This document shows positions 5,884-5,890 of a stretch of DNA of 5,890 nucleotides, piece by piece. The DNA is from Pseudomonadota bacterium. GTDB taxonomy: Bacteria > Pseudomonadota > Gammaproteobacteria > Pseudomonadales > Azotimanducaceae. How positions within the stretch are numbered: position 1 is the first letter of the stretch; each line of letters starts with the position of its first letter. The notes under the pieces are model-generated. The model saw nothing but the letters and a program-made list of their open reading frames with translations. It had not been told where the DNA came from and searched no databases. Where the stretch lies: NCBI GenBank assembly GCA_027621895.1, contig JAQCAK010000139.1:1-5890 (forward strand). The letters run 5' to 3'. The position numbers were made by a program, and so were the translations under genes.

Positions 5884-5890
5884 ATGTCAG
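5884..5890 (+). CDS. Probable start of the next gene, cut by the window end
   Basis: An ATG at 5884 is preceded by AGGGAG at 5869-5874 with nine bases between, a credible ribosome binding site. Only Met-Ser and one further base are visible, so the product cannot be named. The 26-base gap after the DsbD-alpha stop suggests co-transcription with it. Confidence 0.45.

Overview
The window reads as a chromosomal segment of a gammaproteobacterium with roughly 55-60% GC by eye. This rests on the DUF2333 protein, the lipoprotein style and the mix of a PPi-dependent phosphofructokinase with a membrane pyrophosphatase. That mix is known from methanotrophs and sulfur-oxidising autotrophs of this class. 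The exact lineage cannot be fixed from this sequence. No RNA gene, mobile element, CRISPR array or prophage was seen. Genes or their short spacers fill the window, and no gap exceeds 300 bases.

Layout. (1) Bases 1-1112, plus strand: most of a pyrophosphate-dependent 6-phosphofructokinase (pfp). Its N-terminal part lies left of the window, and the frame is broken by a TAG at 30-32 inside an AT-rich patch. (2) Bases 1113-1252: a convergent spacer with two strong hairpins, one of them an intrinsic terminator. (3) Bases 1253-3280, minus strand: a complete membrane-bound ion-pumping pyrophosphatase (hppA) of the K+-dependent type. (4) Bases 3281-3409: hppA leader and a perfect 11-bp hairpin behind the next gene. 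(5) Bases 3410-4468, minus strand: a DUF2333 membrane-anchored protein with a TTG start. (6) Bases 4551-5216, minus strand: a small lipoprotein with TPR-like helices and a GTG start, probably co-transcribed with the DUF2333 gene. (7) Bases 5234-5857, plus strand: a secreted protein consisting only of the N-terminal (alpha) domain of DsbD, divergent from the lipoprotein gene with 17 bases between start codons. (8) Bases 5884-5890: a probable start of another plus-strand gene, with a ribosome binding site.

Function. pfp and hppA form a pyrophosphate-economy pair. The first makes or uses PPi at the fructose-6-phosphate/fructose-1,6-bisphosphate step, and the second couples PPi to a transmembrane ion gradient. 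Here they face each other tail to tail rather than forming an operon. The DUF2333/lipoprotein pair looks like an envelope module of unknown role. The DsbD-alpha protein points to periplasmic thiol-disulfide transfer.

The points most worth a second look are the broken pfp frame, the ion specificity of HppA, and the DsbD-alpha domain without its membrane partner in the same frame. Nothing in the window clearly amounts to an undescribed system.
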